Assembly: GCF_000725485.1 (NCBI RefSeq)
Contig: NZ_JOAG01000038.1
Coordinates: 18,779 to 82,778 of the forward strand
Direction of reading: 5' to 3'
Origin: Nonomuraea candida
GTDB taxonomy: Bacteria; Actinomycetota; Actinomycetes; Streptosporangiales; Streptosporangiaceae
DNA: 64,000 bases
The stretch's first letter is position 1, and every line of letters begins with the position of its first letter. A model generated the notes under the pieces. It worked only from the letters and a program-made list of their open reading frames with translations. It was not told the origin of the DNA and did no database searches. The position numbers were made by a program, and so were the translations under genes. Positions 52,122 to 60,753 of the stretch are shown here, piece by piece.

Positions 52122-52718
52122 ATGACAGCGACCGTCAGAAGGCCGGGCAGGGTGGCGAAACTGCCGCCTCGCGAGCGCATCCTCGACGCGGCGGAAGAGC
52201 TCTTCCAGAGCGAGGGGATCCGGCGGGTGGGGGTCCAGGCGATCGCCGAGCGGGCCGAGACCACCAAGATGGCGATCTACCGGCACTTCGCGACCAAGGA
52301 CGCGCTGGTCGCGGAGTGGCTGCGGATCGTCGCCGCCGACTACCAGGCGGCCTTCGACCGGGCCGAAGCCGAGCATCCCGACCGGCCCAGGGAGCAGATC
52401 CTGGCCCTGGCCCGCTTCATCGCCGAGGGGTTGCCGGCGATCTCGTACCGGGGCTGCCCGTTCATCAACTCCCTCGCCGAGCTGCCCGACCGCTCCCACC
52501 CCGCCCGGCAGGTGATCGAGGAGCACAAGGCGCTCCAGACCCGCAGGCTGGTCGGCATGTGCGCCGCGGCCGGGCTGCCCGACCCCGAGCAGGCCGCAGC
52601 CGAGATCACCTTCGTCCTCGAAGGCGCGCAGGTCAGCGCGCACAACGGAAGCATCGCCCAGCCGGGCGAGCGGCTGATGAGGATCGTGGAAGGGATCCTG
52701 GATCGAGCGAACCGGTAG
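52122..52718 (+). CDS. TetR-family regulator
   Basis: A 198-residue TetR protein: RERILDAAEELFQSEGIRRVGVQAIAERAETTKMAIYRHFATKDALVAEWL. The C-terminal domain contains RGCPFINSLAELPDRSHPARQVIEEHK, a feature of the TetR_C group with a Cys-Pro-Phe motif. It probably represses the divergent amidase and, by the shared operator core, the erythromycin-esterase-like gene at 40755. Confidence 0.93.
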   Translation: MTATVRRPGRVAKLPPRERILDAAEELFQSEGIRRVGVQAIAERAETTKMAIYRHFATKDALVAEWLRIVAADYQAAFDRAEAEHPDRPREQILALARFIAEGLPAISYRGCPFINSLAELPDRSHPARQVIEEHKALQTRRLVGMCAAAGLPDPEQAAAEITFVLEGAQVSAHNGSIAQPGERLMRIVEGILDRANR

Positions 52719-52800
52719 CCGGCTCCACCCACCAGGGCCGCCGGGGAAACCCGGACCGGCTCGGTGTCGAATCCGTCCCCCGCCCGTTCGTCCTCAGGGT

Positions 52801-53334
52801 GTGAGCCCTCATGAAGAAGTACCCGAGTCCCCGGCGACCCTGCCGCCGGCACGTGACCTGGCACGGCGACGAGCCGACACCCTTGACCGTCTGAGCAGCG
52901 GATTCCACATGTGGCTGGCCACCGGGAGCGACGGCCACGGGGCGCACCTGATCCCCGTCGCCTACGTCTGGAACGGCTCGGCCTTGACCACCGCGACCTT
53001 TCGCCGCAGCCGCACGGTCTCGAACCTGCGGGCGAGGCCGACGGCGCGGTTGGCGATCGGGGACACCGCCGACGTCGTCCTGATCGATGCCTGCGCGGTC
53101 CTGCTCGACGTGCCCGGCATCGACGTCGCCTCAGCCGAGGCGTACGCGAAGGTGTCGACGGACCCGCGCAATGCCCCGGACAGGTTCCTGTACCTCCGCC
53201 TCGTCCCCGAGCGGATACTGGCCTGGAATTCCCTGGCGGAGTTCAGCGGCCGCACCCTCATGCTCAACGGCTCCTGGCTTGATGGCCCCGTTGGCCGAAA
53301 GCCCCTTGACCTTGCCCCCAGGGGCAACGTTTAG
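52801..53334 (+). CDS. Pyridoxamine 5'-phosphate oxidase-like / FMN-binding split-barrel protein
   Basis: A 177-residue split-barrel protein: FHMWLATGSDGHGAHLIPVAYVWNGSALTTATFRRSRTVSNLRARPTARLAIGD, with later FLYLRLVPERILAWNS. This is the flavin- or F420-binding fold of the PNPOx/deazaflavin family. The enzymatic role is unknown. It starts at GTG 52801. Its 3' end overlaps the promoter of the MerR fusion gene. Confidence 0.85.
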   Translation: MSPHEEVPESPATLPPARDLARRRADTLDRLSSGFHMWLATGSDGHGAHLIPVAYVWNGSALTTATFRRSRTVSNLRARPTARLAIGDTADVVLIDACAVLLDVPGIDVASAEAYAKVSTDPRNAPDRFLYLRLVPERILAWNSLAEFSGRTLMLNGSWLDGPVGRKPLDLAPRGNV

Positions 53335-53337
53335 GGT
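53306..53337 (+). promoter_or_regulatory. MerR-type promoter with palindrome in a long spacer
   Basis: TTGACC (53306-53311) is followed after 18-20 bp by TTTAGGGT (53330-53337). The spacer is the perfect palindrome TTGCCCC-CA-GGGGCAA (53312-53327). An over-long spacer with a palindrome is the hallmark of promoters activated by MerR regulators through DNA untwisting. Confidence 0.85.
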
Positions 53338-53355
53338 TCTCCCAGGTGAATGCAG

Positions 53356-54357
53356 ATGAAGATCAGTGAAATCGCGCGCGATGCGCAAGTGACGACGAAG
53401 GCGATCCGCTATTACGAGTCCCTGGGGCTGCTCGCTCCCGCCCGGCTCGGCAACGGCTACCGCGACTACTCGGCCGAGGACGTCCGGCGCGTCCGCGAGA
53501 TCCGCGAGCTCAACCGGCTGGGCATCCCCGTGGAGCGCACCCGCCCCTTCCTCGAATGCCTCGAGGTCGGCCATGCGCATGCCGACGACTGCCCCTCGTC
53601 GCTGGCCGGCTACCGGGCCGCCATCGATGAGCTGACCGGCTGGATCGACGCGCTCACCGAACGCAGAGCCGCGCTGGTGCGGCGGCTGCGTCATGCGGCG
53701 ACCCGCAACTTCCCCCAACAGCCAGACGACCTGGAGGCGACCGATATGACCGACATGACCGACGTGCACGAACTGCCGGCGAACCTGCCGGTGCCCGAGG
53801 ACGACGGCGCGGCCGCTCACCTGCCCGGCATGACGGTGCCGGCCATCGAACTGGCCGGCACCACAGGGCAGACCGTACGCCTCCACGAGCTGGGGGAGGG
53901 CCGTCACGTGATCTATGTCTTCCCGCTGATCGGCACTCCGGACGCCGACCTGCCCGACGGCTGGGACAACATCCCCGGCGCGCGCGGCTGCACCCCGGAG
54001 GCGTGCGACTTCCGCGACCACTACGAGGACCTCATCGCCGCCGGCGCGGCCGGCGTCTACGGGATGTCCCTGCAGGAGGCCGGCTACCTGCGCGAGGTGG
54101 CGGAACGGCTGCGGCTGCCGTACGCGATGCTCGCCGACACCGGCTTCCGGCTGGCCGCGACCATGGGGCTGCCGACGTTCCAGGCCGGCGGCAGGCGCTT
54201 CTACCGCCGCCACACGCTCATCATCCGGGCGGGAAAGATCGAGCACGTCTTCTACCCGATCTTCCCACCGAACGAGCACGCCCAGCAGGTCCTCACCTGG
54301 CTGAAGGACCACCCGCTGGAGACCGCCCCGCGCCGTCCGGATCAGGACGCCGGGTAG
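53356..54357 (+). CDS. MerR regulator fused to a peroxiredoxin-like domain
   Basis: A 333-residue fusion. Residues 1-70 are a MerR winged helix (KISEIARDAQVTTKAIRYYESLGLL), followed by a coiled-coil dimer helix (DELTGWIDALTERRAALVRRL) to about 115. From about 155 a peroxiredoxin/redoxin domain follows (HVIYVFPLIGTPDA), with the motif Cys212-TPEA-Cys217, LPYAMLADTGFRLAATMGLPTF and HTLIIRAGKIEHVFYPIFPP. The peroxidase part may serve as peroxide or thiol sensor. The promoter upstream shows the MerR long-spacer palindrome, so autoregulation is likely. ATG 53356 is chosen because AGGTG lies seven bases before it; ATG 53350 is the alternative. Confidence 0.92.
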   Translation: MKISEIARDAQVTTKAIRYYESLGLLAPARLGNGYRDYSAEDVRRVREIRELNRLGIPVERTRPFLECLEVGHAHADDCPSSLAGYRAAIDELTGWIDALTERRAALVRRLRHAATRNFPQQPDDLEATDMTDMTDVHELPANLPVPEDDGAAAHLPGMTVPAIELAGTTGQTVRLHELGEGRHVIYVFPLIGTPDADLPDGWDNIPGARGCTPEACDFRDHYEDLIAAGAAGVYGMSLQEAGYLREVAERLRLPYAMLADTGFRLAATMGLPTFQAGGRRFYRRHTLIIRAGKIEHVFYPIFPPNEHAQQVLTWLKDHPLETAPRRPDQDAG

Positions 54358-54396
54358 GACCGGAGGGGACTTCGGCCGGTGACGGCACTGCGCTCG

Positions 54397-55831
54397 TCAT
54401 TCGGCCGCCGGGCAGCGGGCCCCGGTGTCCGGGATCGACTGCGAGATCAGGTAGCGGTCGATCACACCGATGGTGCATTCGCTCCGGCCGTACACGCCGT
54501 GCCCCGAGCCCTCGTAGGTGAGCACGCGGGCCTCGGCGCCGATCTGCTTGGCCGTGCTGAGGGTCCACGGATAGCCGGTGGCGGGGTCGTGGGACGAGGA
54601 GGCCAGCAGGATGGGGGGAGTGGCGTCCACGCGCAGCCGGTGCTGCGGGTTGGGAATGGGCGTGGGCTGCCCCAGGCAACCGGCGATCCGGCCCAGCGCG
54701 GGCGCTGTACCTCATGTCCCGGGCCTGCGTCGCCTGCCGGCGCAGGAGTGAGGCGTACTGCGTGTAGTCGGCGACCGGCAGGTGGAAATCCTGGCAGAAC
54801 ACCGGCGTACTGACCCTCACCTCCTCGTCCTTCCCGGCGCTCGCCGCCGGCTGCGACTCGCCAGTGTCGATGGCCACCAGCATCTGGGCGAGTTCCGCCC
54901 AATTGGGGTTGTAGAGTCCGGCGAACGCCGTGTCCACCAGTTCGTAGGGGCCCAGGGGTACGTCCGGCCGGCCCGGCTCGTGAAGTTCCCCGAGGTCGGC
55001 CCGCTCAAGGAGCCTTCTCCAGAACGCTCGGACGTCCTTGCCGTTCAGCGCGCACGACGCCGTTGTCTCACACCAGCTGACGAACCGGTCGAACGCCCCC
55101 GCGGTCTGGGCGGCCGTGGTGTTCAGGTAGCTCGCGGTGTTCACGCTGTGGTCGAAGTTCGAGTCGAGGGCGAGTGCCCTGATCTTGTCGGGGAAGCGCT
55201 CGGCGTAGGCCTGGCCGATCAGGGTGCCGTGCGAAACGCCGTAGTAGGTGAGGTTGTCGTCGCCCAGCGCCTCGCGCAGAGCCTCCACGTCGCGTGCGAC
55301 GTCCAGCGAGCTCACGTGGTCGTACAGCGGTCCGGTGCGCGCTCGGCAGTCCTCCCGCAGCCGCTGGTTGAACGACACCCAGGCGTTCATGTCCGCCTGG
55401 TCCCGGATGAGCGGGTGCGGACGTTCGCTCATCAGCGCCGCCGAGCAGACCACCGGGTGGCTGCGTCCCACCCCGCGCGGGTCGAACCCGACGATGTCGA
55501 AGCGACCGCGAAGCTCGGCGCTGAAGTAACTGCTGCCGTGCACCACGAAGTCGACACCGGAGCCCCCCGGCCCGCCGGGGTTGACGACCAGGGAGCCGAT
55601 CCGGGCGGCCGGAATGGCGGCCTTGCGCCGCGCCACCGCCACCTCGACGGTGGCGCCGCCGGGGGTGCGCCAGTCGATGGGCACCTTCAGCGTGCCGCAT
55701 TCGGCGGTCGTGTCCTCGGCGCACGGCGCCCAACTGATCGTCGGCGGCGTACGGGCGGCACTGGCGACGCCTCCCGGGATCAGACTGACGGCCAGGGACG
55801 AGATGGCTGCGAGCACGATATGACTCTTCAT
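54397..55831 (-). pseudogene. Alpha/beta hydrolase with TAP-like C-terminus (tripeptidyl-peptidase type), frameshifted
   Basis: From the ATG at 55831 the frame gives a signal peptide (LAAISSLAVSLIPGGVASA), RIGSLVVNPGGPGGSGVDF (oxyanion region), FDIVGFDPRGVGRSHPV, and the nucleophile Ser200 in TYYGVSHGTLIG. At 54703 one extra base moves the C-terminal TAP-like domain into another frame: ILLASSSHDPATGYPW (catalytic Asp) and GSGHGVYGRSECT (catalytic His). The reconstructed protein is about 477 residues, normal for this secreted peptidase family. It is a recent pseudogene or a sequencing error. Confidence 0.9.
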
Positions 55832-55845
55832 GCGATCCTTCGTGA

Positions 55846-56231
55846 TCAATGATGAGACGGATCCGATGACCTGAAGATCATGCGACCATCCCCATAACCC
55901 CGCCATAACCGTTTCATCGGCCTGGCCGGCCGGGCCGCGTCGCACGGTAGGAGTCCACCATCGACGCCAGTTCTGGTACTCCGGTCAATCGGAGCACCAG
56001 AGCGTCGCTCAACTCCTCCTCGGACCCCGGCGCGAGCGAGGAGGTGCGCCGCCCGGGCCAGAGCGCGGAGCAACGAACCGGCCGTCGGACCGCCCGAGCG
56101 GGCCAGGTCTTCCTCGACGGCCGGCAGGCCGTGCCGCCAGCGCTTCGCTGCCGCGCCGGCGAGCGCACAGGGATCCGAGAGCGGCACGGGCCTTCCTCGT
56201 ATGTCGTTGTGGTCCAACGGTAAGAGATCAT
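55846..56231 (-). pseudogene. Possible degenerate small gene of unknown type
   Basis: Two overlapping minus-strand frames each contain a plausible half-protein: the first reads PLSDPCALAGAAAKRWRHGL and ends LLRALARAAHLL, the second continues EEELSDALVLRLTGVPELASMVDSY. A shift of frame around 56045 would join them into about 105 residues. I do not recognise it. It may be a broken small gene or chance; 55832-55845 and 56232-56255 are otherwise empty. Confidence 0.3.
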
Positions 56232-56255
56232 GCCGTCACAAGGCGGCAGGGGTGG

Positions 56256-58238
56256 TCAGCCGAGCACGTTGTAGAAGATCGCGACGGACAGGTAGGCCGC
56301 CGCGGCGAGGGCGACCGCCGACTGGTGGAGGCGTCCGACCAGGGTCCACCAGCGGTGACGCCAGGCGAGCAGCACGGTGACCAGAGCGGCGACACCCGCG
56401 ACGGCGGCGAGCACCGGCAGCGTGGCGATGATGGTGAACAGCGGGCTGCCGCCGAGGAAGAAGTCGGCCTGGTTGTCGTCGAAATTGGCGAACAGCATGA
56501 CGAGCGACCCGGCGGACGCCGTGACCAGCGCCGCCGTCATCCACCCCGGCAGCCCGGCCCACCGGGGCGCGCGCCGGCCCGGCAGCCTGCCCAGCAGGGA
56601 CCCGTCAACCGGCTGAAGCCGCCGAGCGGGCCGGCGGCGGACCCACCGGACGGCGAGCGTGACAGGCCAGGCCAGCGTGGACAGCACCAGCACGGCCAGG
56701 CTGACGCCGAGCGTGACCAGGTGCAGCGTGGGCGACTGGTACCAGGCCAACCGCTCCAGCGGCCCCACGGGATTCTCGGTGGCCAGCAGGCCGTCGTCGC
56801 CGAACCGGATGGTGCGGTAACCGTTCTTCTCGCGGAAGAGACCGGGCGCGATCTGCGTCCACTGCCTGCTCTCCGCGGCGCCGAGCGCGACCGCTCCGGT
56901 GGTCGTCAGGATGCCGTCCGAGCCTGCGGTCACGGTCACGACGCTCATGAGGGAGGTGAGCTTGCCGAGGTCGGTCATGTCCCCGGCCAGGACCGTTCGG
57001 TAGCTGCCGGCGTACCGGCCGATGTCCGGCAGCTTGTCCGGCGACCCGGCCGCGACCGTGGCGGGGGCGGCGGCGGGTGCGAAGCGGTCGGCGAAGGCGT
57101 TGACCAGGTCCCAGGTGGAGTCCGCGCCGCCCTTGCCGCTGCCGTTGTAGGAGGCGTAGATGCCGATGCGGCGCTCGGGGACCAGCGCCATGATGGCGAA
57201 GTAGCCGGGGATGTTGGCCCGGTGGACGAGGAGGCGGCGGCCGTTCCTGGTGTACTCCTGGAAGCCGTAGCCCATGCCGGCGGTGCCCTCGGCGTTGCCG
57301 AACCGGCGGCTCTGCATCAGGCGGACGCTCTCCGGCTTGAGTATCGCGCCGCCGCCGTCGAGCTGGGCCAGCATGAAGGCGGCCATGTCGGTGGCCGTCG
57401 AGCGGAACCCGGCGCCGTGCGGAGGCATGTGCCCGTACTCGGCGCCTTCCGCCCTGACCTGGCGGCCGTCCCGCAGCCGGTAGCCGGGCGTGAGGGGCTG
57501 GTCGGCGGGTCCCGGCTGGGCCATGGTGGTGTGGGTCATGCCCAGCGGGCGGAAGATGTGCCGCTGGACGTACTCATGGAAGGGCAGGCCGGAGCGGACC
57601 TCGACCAGGTAGCCGGCCAGGCCCATCCCGTAGTTGGAGTAGACCGCCCTGGTGCCCGGCGGCCGGATCCGGCTCGGCTGGTGGTCGGCGAGGTGGGAGC
57701 CGAGCTCGTGCACGTCACGCGGGGTCGCCGCGCCGGTGCCGAAGTCGCCGCCCGCGAAACCGGCGCTGTGGGTGAGCAGGTGGGCCATGGTGACAGGCCG
57801 GCCGGGGTAGCTGTCGTCGATCTTGAACTTGGTGAGGTACTCGTTGACGTCCGTGTCGAGGTCGATCCGGCCCTGCTCGACGAGCTGCAGCACGGCGGTG
57901 GCGGTGATGAGCTTGGCTACCGAGGCGGGGGCGAAGACGGTGCGCCCGGCGTCCACGGGGCGTCCCGACTCCACCTCGGCGACGCCGTAGCCCTTCGCGA
58001 GCACCTGGCGGCCACCGGCCACCACGGCGACCGCCGCGCCCGGCACCTGGTGCTTCTTCAACTGCCGTGGCACGAAGTCGTCGGCGAACGCCTCGACGGA
58101 CGATTCCGCCGATGCGGGCGAGGCCGGCGACGCTGCCGCTGCTGCCGATGCCGGCGTCACCACGTACAGCAAGGACGTCGCCACGAACAGTGCGCGCGTC
58201 AGGGCGCGCCAGGGGATGGGTTTGCGTAGGAGCAGCAT
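56256..58238 (-). CDS. Serine hydrolase, class C beta-lactamase-like, with C-terminal membrane segments
   Basis: A 660-residue protein. A signal peptide or anchor (LFVATSLLYVVTPASA) precedes a penicillin-binding-like domain with Ser106-Val-Ala-Lys109 (APASVAKL), Tyr200-Ser-Asn and the downstream conserved HRANIPGYF (third motif area, H instead of KTG). After a beta domain (about 430-520) come four membrane segments near the C-terminus (LVTLGVSLAVLVLSTLAWPV, LVTASAGSLVMLFANF, LAAVAGVAALVTVLLAW, VALAAAAYLSVAIFY). The layout fits FmtA/EstB-like D-alanyl esterases or peptidases anchored in the membrane. GGAG lies eight bases before the ATG. It follows the ArsR pair. Confidence 0.92.
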   Translation of the reverse strand: MLLLRKPIPWRALTRALFVATSLLYVVTPASAAAAASPASPASAESSVEAFADDFVPRQLKKHQVPGAAVAVVAGGRQVLAKGYGVAEVESGRPVDAGRTVFAPASVAKLITATAVLQLVEQGRIDLDTDVNEYLTKFKIDDSYPGRPVTMAHLLTHSAGFAGGDFGTGAATPRDVHELGSHLADHQPSRIRPPGTRAVYSNYGMGLAGYLVEVRSGLPFHEYVQRHIFRPLGMTHTTMAQPGPADQPLTPGYRLRDGRQVRAEGAEYGHMPPHGAGFRSTATDMAAFMLAQLDGGGAILKPESVRLMQSRRFGNAEGTAGMGYGFQEYTRNGRRLLVHRANIPGYFAIMALVPERRIGIYASYNGSGKGGADSTWDLVNAFADRFAPAAAPATVAAGSPDKLPDIGRYAGSYRTVLAGDMTDLGKLTSLMSVVTVTAGSDGILTTTGAVALGAAESRQWTQIAPGLFREKNGYRTIRFGDDGLLATENPVGPLERLAWYQSPTLHLVTLGVSLAVLVLSTLAWPVTLAVRWVRRRPARRLQPVDGSLLGRLPGRRAPRWAGLPGWMTAALVTASAGSLVMLFANFDDNQADFFLGGSPLFTIIATLPVLAAVAGVAALVTVLLAWRHRWWTLVGRLHQSAVALAAAAYLSVAIFYNVLG

Positions 58239-58363
58239 GAGCTGCTCTCCTTTCTCTTGGAAGTACGTACGCGTCAAAGGCACGCCGTTCAGGCGTGGTC
58301 GTGCGGTTTCCGCCGTCCGGGGGCGAGTTGCAGCTCGCTCCCGGACCTCTTGTCACTCGGTGG

Positions 58364-58612
58364 TCAATCCACGCTGCGCAGGATCGACTCCACCGACGCC
58401 ACCCTCTCGGACAGCTCGGCGAGCTTCGCCTGCACTCCCTCCTGCTGCTGCACGGCCCGCTCGGCCAGCTCCCGATGCCTGGCCAGCTCGGCGGCGAGGA
58501 CGTCGGTGCGGTGCCGCTCGAACCGGAAGTAGACCGCCACGCAGGCCGCGATGGCACCGAACAGAATCAGCACGACCGCGATGGGGATCACGATGTCCTT
58601 GATGTCGATCAC
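58364..58612 (-). CDS. Small membrane protein with coiled coil
   Basis: An 82-residue protein with one membrane segment (IVIPIAVVLILFGAIAACVAVYF) and a C-terminal coiled-coil (LAAELARHRELAERAVQQQEGVQAKLAELSERVASVESILRSV). Its start overlaps the ArsR stop by 4 bp, so both are translated together. The function is unknown; it may tether or sense a partner for the serine hydrolase encoded next, 126 bp further on. Confidence 0.85.
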   Translation of the reverse strand: MIDIKDIVIPIAVVLILFGAIAACVAVYFRFERHRTDVLAAELARHRELAERAVQQQEGVQAKLAELSERVASVESILRSVD

Positions 58613-59013
58613 TGCTGGGTCTCCTGCACGTCGTGGGGTCCTTCCTCGCCGCCCGCTGCGTCGCCCGCCGTATCGCCCGCTGCGTCGTCAGCTTTGTGGT
58701 CAGCTTCGTCGTCCGCTTCGTCGTCCGCGCGCAGGGCGGCGAGGACGGTGTCGATGGTCAAGGTGAGCTCGAAGGGCAGCAGCTCGATGTACTTCATCGC
58801 CTTGCCGTCGGCCGCCAGCTCCAGCCGCCCTCGCACCAGCCCCGCCTTCTCCATCCGCTCCAGATGCATGTAGAGCAACGGGCGTGACACGCCGACGCGG
58901 CGGGCCAGCTCGCTCACATGCACGCGGCCGCCGGCCAGCTCGGCGAGGATCCGCAGCCGCAGCGGATGCCCGACAGCGGCGAGCAGCTGAAGCAGCTCTT
59001 CACTGGTCAGCAC
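58609..59013 (-). CDS. ArsR-type winged-helix regulator
   Basis: A 134-residue regulator: LLQLLAAVGHPLRLRILAELAGGRVHVSELARRVGVSRPLLYMHLERMEKAGLV, followed by a wing and a helix. It lacks the metal-binding Cys motif of classical ArsR. The C-terminal 35 residues are an Asp/Ala/Glu-rich repeat (DDEADDEADHKADDAAGDTAG), probably disordered. It starts at GTG 59013 behind AAAGGA. An 11-bp-arm inverted repeat just upstream is its likely operator. Confidence 0.92.
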   Translation of the reverse strand: MLTSEELLQLLAAVGHPLRLRILAELAGGRVHVSELARRVGVSRPLLYMHLERMEKAGLVRGRLELAADGKAMKYIELLPFELTLTIDTVLAALRADDEADDEADHKADDAAGDTAGDAAGGEEGPHDVQETQQ

Positions 59014-59019
59014 AACATC

Positions 59020-59053
59020 CTTTCACCTGTTAGCTGAGTCTTACAGGTGAAAG
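59020..59053 (-). promoter_or_regulatory. 11-bp-arm inverted repeat upstream of ArsR
   Basis: CTTTCACCTGT (59020-59030) and ACAGGTGAAAG (59043-59053) are perfect inverted repeats with 12 bp between. The inner arm includes the ribosome-binding AAAGGA region of the ArsR gene, so binding would block expression. The remaining 59054-59369 is non-coding and must carry the promoter of the protease gene. Confidence 0.75.
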
Positions 59054-59369
59054 TCGCACCGTCAACTCGGGTGATCTGAGCGGTATGTCCGCCGATGGCC
59101 GATTCATCCCCCTGGTCGCTCGGCGACGCAGGGCGCAGCATCCTGGAGGCCGGCGCCGGGTCCGGCCTGATCACCACGACGATTGCACGGAGAAGGGTGG
59201 CTGGGCTTCGAGAATGGCGTGCGCACAAACATAAGGGATGGAGATCACATCTCCGCATTCCTTAATGCGCCACAAATCCCACCTATTCCGCCATGTTCGC
59301 ATCTGTGCCTATTGTCTTGCTTGCCTCTTATGCCACGCTCGCAGCACCTTCCACAAGAAAGGAATGCGA

Positions 59370-60632
59370 GTGAGATTTCCTCGTGGCAAGCGAGTGCTCA
59401 TGCTGGCGGTGGCCGTGACGGCCGTGAGCCTGAGCACGACCGGGGTCGCCGCCGCAGGTCCCAGCTCGGAGCGCCCGCTGGCTCCCCTGGCGGAGGCGGC
59501 CCCCGCGGTCTCCCTGCCGGAGTCCGCGATCGAGGCGATGGAGACGGTCAATCACGCGGTGCTGGCCGAGCCCACCCAGTGGGCCGGCGCCTGGTACGAC
59601 GCGGCGGCCGGACGGGTGGTCACCGCCGTTCCCGGCGGCGCCTCGGACCGCACCCGCAAGGACGCATGGGCCAAGGCGGGCTCCGGCGGAACAGTCGTGC
59701 AGGTCGAACGGAGCTTCGCCGACCTGGCCCGGCTCTCCGACACGATCATGCAGCGGGACACGATCGCGTCGGTGAACATCGTGAGCACCGCCATGGACTG
59801 GAAGCGCAACGGTCTCATCGTCGGGCTGGAGACGGTCACCGACGAAGCCAGGGCGGCCTTGGCGGCGGACTACGGTGACGTCGTCACCGTGCGGCAGATG
59901 GCGCCGGTGAAGCTCCTGGACGGGCCCAGCCGCTACCGCGACCGATACCCGTACTGGGGCGGGTCGGCCTGGGCGCCCCCTCGCACGGGCAACCTGCACT
60001 GCTCCACCTCGTTCCCGATGAAGCGTCCGGACGGATCCAAGCACTTCCTGGTGACGGCCGGGCACTGCAACCACCCCTACAAGCTGGACGTGGCCACGAT
60101 GAACACCGGCAAGACGAGCTGGAGCAACGTCATCGGCACGAGCAAGGGCTACCAGAACTCGCTGTGCGGATCGGCGGGGAGCAGCTGCACCATCGATGGC
60201 CGGCAGTACGGGGACATCTCGCTGATCAGGGTGAACGGCAACCAGGCGCGGATCTACACCGGTGGCCCCGACGGCACGACGTCCGCCGCCGTCGTCTCGA
60301 CCCAGACGAGCCTTCCGGCGATCGGCGACTCCATGTGCGTGAGCGGAGCGAGGACCGGCACGAGCTGCGGCTACACGGTCACGGACAACTTCGTGTCGGC
60401 GGAGAATGAAGAGGGCGGGATCATGACCCCGCTGGTCAAGGCGGAAAGCGTCGGCGCGTGCCCGTGGAGGGGTGATTCGGGCGGCGCCGTCTACAAGCCG
60501 GTGACGGGAGGCGTGCGCGCCTCCGGGGTGCTTTCGGGCGTGTCCGGGGGGCCGGGCGACTGCAAGATGTACTACACCTCGATCTCCTATGCCCAGCAAC
60601 TGTTCGACGCCCAGGTCGTCACGACGTCCTGA
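59370..60632 (+). CDS. Secreted S1-family trypsin-like serine protease
   Basis: A 420-residue preproprotease. The signal peptide (VLMLAVAVTAVSLSTTGVAAA) is followed by a propeptide of about 150 residues (VNHAVLAEPTQWAGAWYDAAAGR to MAPVKLLDG) and the catalytic domain with His232 (VTAGHC), Asp282 (YGDISLI) and Ser370 (RGDSGGAV). The streptogrisin-like order and several Cys suggest disulfides after secretion. It is a nutrient-acquisition or signal-processing enzyme. The GTG at 59370 has AAAGGA six bases upstream, better than the ATG at 59364. Confidence 0.92.
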   Translation: MRFPRGKRVLMLAVAVTAVSLSTTGVAAAGPSSERPLAPLAEAAPAVSLPESAIEAMETVNHAVLAEPTQWAGAWYDAAAGRVVTAVPGGASDRTRKDAWAKAGSGGTVVQVERSFADLARLSDTIMQRDTIASVNIVSTAMDWKRNGLIVGLETVTDEARAALAADYGDVVTVRQMAPVKLLDGPSRYRDRYPYWGGSAWAPPRTGNLHCSTSFPMKRPDGSKHFLVTAGHCNHPYKLDVATMNTGKTSWSNVIGTSKGYQNSLCGSAGSSCTIDGRQYGDISLIRVNGNQARIYTGGPDGTTSAAVVSTQTSLPAIGDSMCVSGARTGTSCGYTVTDNFVSAENEEGGIMTPLVKAESVGACPWRGDSGGAVYKPVTGGVRASGVLSGVSGGPGDCKMYYTSISYAQQLFDAQVVTTS

Positions 60633-60667
60633 CCCACCGTCACAAGGCGCCCGCGCTCCCGGCGGGG

Positions 60668-60688
60668 GCCGGGCGCTCAGTGCCCGGC
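60668..60688 (+). terminator. Hairpin after the protease gene
   Basis: GCCGGGC (60668-60674) pairs with GCCCGGC (60682-60688), 36 bp after the protease stop, within a short gap before the next gene. Confidence 0.5.
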
Positions 60689-60753
60689 GCACACCGAAAG
60701 CCTCGCCGGGCACCCGGGGTGGCCGGCTCGGAAACCTCGTCCATGGAGGTCAT

